Origin: Chrysochromulina tobinii
Taxonomy: Eukaryota > Haptophyta > Prymnesiales > Chrysochromulinaceae
Length of the DNA stretch: 31,935 nucleotides
Reading direction: 5' to 3'
Assembly: GCA_001275005.1 (NCBI GenBank)
Contig: JWZX01002521.1
Span: forward strand, 1-31,935
How positions within the stretch are numbered: position 1 is the stretch's first letter; each line of letters begins with the position of its first letter. Below, in pieces: positions 29,452 to 31,935 of this stretch. Both the position numbers and the translations under genes were made by a program. The notes beneath the pieces were generated by a model, which did no database searches, was not told the origin of the DNA, and was given only the letters and a program-made list of their open reading frames with translations.

Positions 29452-31935
29452 ATGGAGTTTGCAAGCCGCATTGATGGTCGAATCGTCCCGGGCCGCGCGT
29501 TGAGGAGCAGCACTAGACAAGCCGATCAACACCATGCCATTAAGGCCAGGCCACGCGCCAACGAAGTATTGCCTGCTGCCGCGGGCTCACCAGCAGGTAA
29601 CCCGAGTAAATGCACCGTCCCAATCTCCGCCCTGCGCACCACGCGCATCACAACCCGTCTCCTAGTTGCGCAAGCACCAGCCGGCCCCATCAACCCCGGA
29701 GTCTCGGACACGGTCGATGCTCTAGGCTCGGATGCCAACACGCAGATCGACATTGAAGAGGTGCTCAAGACGGTACGCGCCCGCCTGGAGGTCATGATGC
29801 AGATGCGCATCATCAAGTGCAAGGAGCCCAAGAGGTGCCCCGAGGACTTTGGCAAGCCTTTGGACGAGCGCATCCGCGGCATGTCGACACCCGAGCTCTC
29901 TGATCTGTGCGACCGCGGTACGGTGTTTGACCAGGAGTGCTGCAAGGCAGCACTCGGCATCTCGCGGCACAAGAAGGTGGAGTCGGCGCAGGTGGGGCTG
30001 CCTGCCCAGTTCCCGCTCTCCGCCCTGCACGCTGCACCCATTCTCACGCCCGTGTCCTTCGGCTCCGCGTGCGCAGCGCTTCCTCGACGCGCTCCCGCGT
30101 CCCCAAGCCGAGCCCGAGCCCTACGACGTGGAGGAGGTGCTCAACATGTGGCGGTGCATGCGCGAGGACGAGCCCATGCTCGAGCACACGGAGGAGCTGC
30201 CCGAGATGGGCGGGCAGTTGTCGGATGCTCTCGAGATGCTCGAGATGCCCTCGCCCGCGCCCGGGCCGCCACTCTCGCCCGTGGAGCTCGTCGCGCTGAC
30301 GAGCCGGGACCTGGTCAGGCGGGGCCGCGCCGACGGTGGCTCGAAGGCCGGCTCGCCCGACTTGGACGCGACGCGTTCCATGCTCACGAGCTCGCCCGCC
30401 CTCGCGCTCGTGAGCATGCGCTCCCTGGGCGACTCCCTCAAGACCTTGCCATCATCGCTCGGCTCAGCCACGCTCGTCTCTGCGTGCCTCCCCCTGCCAC
30501 CCGACGAGGCGGGCGCGGGCTCGGTGGTGCTCGAGGACGAAGAAGCGCCCGAGAGGGTGGCGCGGACGGAGGCGCAGATGGGCAAGCACCGCGCGCACTG
30601 CGTTGGCTCGCCGATCGTCTCAGCGCAGCTCCCCACCGGGACTCTCCCCGCTGCCATGCCAGCCGAGAGCCTCGGGAATGAAGTCAAGGCCGCCCTCCCC
30701 CTCGGCCAGCTCGTCACGCTCGCGACAGCGGTCCAGGTGACTGATTGCGTTACGATTGCGTCTGTTCTAAGACAGAGGAGCCTCTGGTGACCACTGTCGC
30801 TCAGAGTCCATGATTGCCTCTTGATTGAACTCGATCGTCACTCCGTGCAGCAGGTGAGGCACGTGAATGGCCTCTTGATGGCCTCTGATGGCTCCTCTGA
30901 GTGCGCCTCTGATGACCCCCCTTTGAGTGTGAAGCGTGATCGGATCTCGTTCACAGTCACAGGTGCGATCTCGCGGATGGCTTCTGATTGCCACTGATTG
31001 TGGTCAAGTCAGTGGTCATCAGGGGTCATCCGAGGCAATCCGATGTCATCAAGTCACCGGCGCCTGGATGACCACTGCTGGCGGCTGATGACCACAGATG
31101 GCGCCTGATGACCACTGATGGCGCCTGATGACCACTGATGACGCCTGATGACCACTGATGACGCCTGATGACCTCTGATGCCGCCTCTCCATAGCGTCTG
31201 ATGGCCTCCCTGAGTGCCTCCCTATTTTGGCAGGTCGAGGTGCAGAGACGCCAACACGAGGCAGAATCGGACGAAACCGTCGCGGCACTGCAAGCGGCGC
31301 AGGCGGCGCGCGACACGGCGGAGCACGCAGGCTTGGGTGCGGAGGCACGGGCTCGGGCTCAGGCGCTGCGGCAGTCAGAGGTGAGCGAGATTGCGAGCTC
31401 AATGGTCCCTTGATTGCGTCCCTCATCAGATTGATTGCAACGCGAGATGCGGAGGACCCTTGATTGCGCTTGGTGACCCTTGGTTGCGTCCCTCATCAGG
31501 AGGTGCGGATTCAGCAACCCACCGTCGCGGCACAGCAGCAAGAGAGCATCTCTCAAGTGATCCAACATTTGCAGGGGGCGGTCGCGTCGGCGCTCGCGAC
31601 GGCGCAGGTGACTGATTGCGTCTGATTGCGTCTGATTGCGTCTGATGATGGACGCGCAAATGCTCACTACGGCGCGCCCCCCTTCCCACCGTCGATGGAG
31701 TCACGTCTGATTGCGTCTGATTGCGACGATGGAACATCGATGGAGTCGCGTCTGATTGCGTCTGATTGCGACGAGGGGCCGACGATGGAATCGAGTCTGA
31801 TTGCGTCTGATTGCGTCTGAAGATGGACGCGCAAGTGCTCACTACGGCGCTCCCCCCTTCCCACCGTCGATGGAGTCACGTCTGATTGCGTCTGATTGCG
31901 ACGAGGGGCCGACGATGGAGTCGCGTCTGATTGCG
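29452..31935 (+). CDS. Unrecognised multi-exon gene with helical Ala/Gln-rich exons (partial, runs off right edge)
   Basis: Predicted exons are 29452-29991, 30077-30736, 31234-31380 and 31500-31607, all phase 0, encoding 485 aa so far; the last intron continues past the edge. The N-terminal 60 residues are basic and Ala/Ser-rich, like a targeting peptide. A helical segment follows (IDIEEVLKTVRARLEVMMQM), then CKEPKRCPEDFGKPLDERIR and MSTPELSDLCDRGTVFDQEC. Exon 2 begins RFLDALPRPQAEPEPYDVEE and is acidic, then Ser/Leu/Pro-rich and probably disordered. Exons 3 and 4 look like coiled coil (VAALQAAQAARDTAEHAG; ESISQVIQHLQGAVASAL). I do not recognise the family. Evidence for coding is the coherent phase of every junction and the change of frame exactly across a GT-AG intron. 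The acceptor of exon 4 could be three bases downstream (CAG|GAG|GTG). Confidence 0.6.
29992..30076 (+). other. Intron 1 of the last gene (85 nt, phase 0)
   Basis: It starts GTGGGGCTGCC and ends CGCGTGCGCAG. It moves the reading from one frame to another without loss, joining KKVESAQ to RFLDALPRP. It is plain sequence without decamer repeats. Confidence 0.75.
30737..31233 (+). other. Compound repeat-filled intron 2 of the last gene (497 nt)
   Basis: It starts GTGACTGATTGCG and ends CCCTATTTTGGCAG. Inner AG|GT junctions at 30853/30854 (gcagcag|gtgagg) and 30962/30963 (tcacag|gtgcga) divide it into pieces of 117, 109 and 271 bases, each of the GT...AG type. The last piece holds a 20-base tandem repeat (gatgaccactgatggcgcct) at about 31065-31175. 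Confidence 0.65.
31381..31499 (+). other. Intron 3 of the last gene (119 nt, phase 0)
   Basis: It starts GTGAGCGAGATTGCG and ends GCGTCCCTCATCAG. The motif gattgcgtccctcatcag occurs twice inside (31421-31432 region and at the 3' end), so an inner acceptor copy exists here too. Confidence 0.7.
31608..31935 (+). repeat. Start of a long repeat-filled intron with a 175-base higher-order unit
   Basis: After the donor GTGACTGATTGCG the sequence is mostly TGATTGCGTC decamers. A segment gatggacgcgcaa(a/g)tgctcactacggcg... plus its decamer tail occurs at about 31647-31730 and again at about 31822-31905, spaced 175 bases apart. It runs to the window edge without a clear acceptor. Confidence 0.8.

Noticed and set aside
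30900-30962. A possible microexon (cgtgatcggatctcgttcacag) inside the 497-base intron
   Set aside because: Its acceptor would be a purine-rich GTGAAG and its length would break the phase to the next exon. The AG|GT ratchet reading is simpler.
31640-31900. CRISPR-like array from regularly spaced TGATTGCG units
   Set aside because: The units are 10 bases, imperfect and contiguous, without unique spacers of constant size. The setting is a eukaryotic intron.

Overview
The window is nuclear DNA from a eukaryote, most likely a GC-rich unicellular alga. It has spliced genes on both strands, large multidomain proteins with long low-complexity linkers, F-box and ankyrin proteins, a RecQ helicase and secretory-type glycosyltransferases. 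It shows no operons or ribosome-binding sites. Many introns are built from imperfect 10- to 11-base tandem repeats (TGATTGCCTC, TGATGGCCTC, TGATTGCGTC). From memory, such introns are typical of haptophytes such as Emiliania; that placement is an inference.

Layout: 1-153 is the acidic C-terminal tail of a gene entering from the left. 579-2369 (+) is a secreted-type phosphoesterase of the non-specific phospholipase C family. It converges on 2899-10224 (-), a giant PH-like/LRR/FG-repeat/Glu-Ala helix/Ser-Thr kinase protein with two predicted introns. A 272-base divergent promoter separates this from 10497-12260 (+), a type II membrane glycosyltransferase (GT4-like). 12677-14749 (-) encodes an EF-hand-like protein. 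About 1.4 kb without a convincing gene follows, holding a 145-base tandem duplication. 16193-17435 (-) is a frame-disrupted F-box-like gene, and 17590-18603 (-) is an F-box/ankyrin gene. A methyltransferase (18850-19614, -) and a lipocalin/FABP-like membrane-anchored protein (19826-20587, +) share a divergent promoter. Two O-fucosyltransferase-like genes lie head to tail (20958-22736 and 22819-23766, +). 23860-29042 (+) is a four-exon RecQ helicase with an N-terminal Gly-rich/CCHC region, and 29452 to the right edge (+) is an unrecognised coiled-coil-like gene.

The genes do not form an evident pathway, although three of them are glycosyltransferases. The most interesting signal is the introns. 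The decamers always read in the transcribed direction, whichever strand the gene is on. Several introns begin with a copy of the first bases of the downstream exon. One 497-base intron looks like three ordinary introns joined at internal AG|GT sites, and another contains a duplicated exon-intron-exon junction with a decoy acceptor leading to a stop. Together these suggest introns that arise and expand by local tandem duplication. No transposase, tRNA, rRNA or CRISPR array was recognised.
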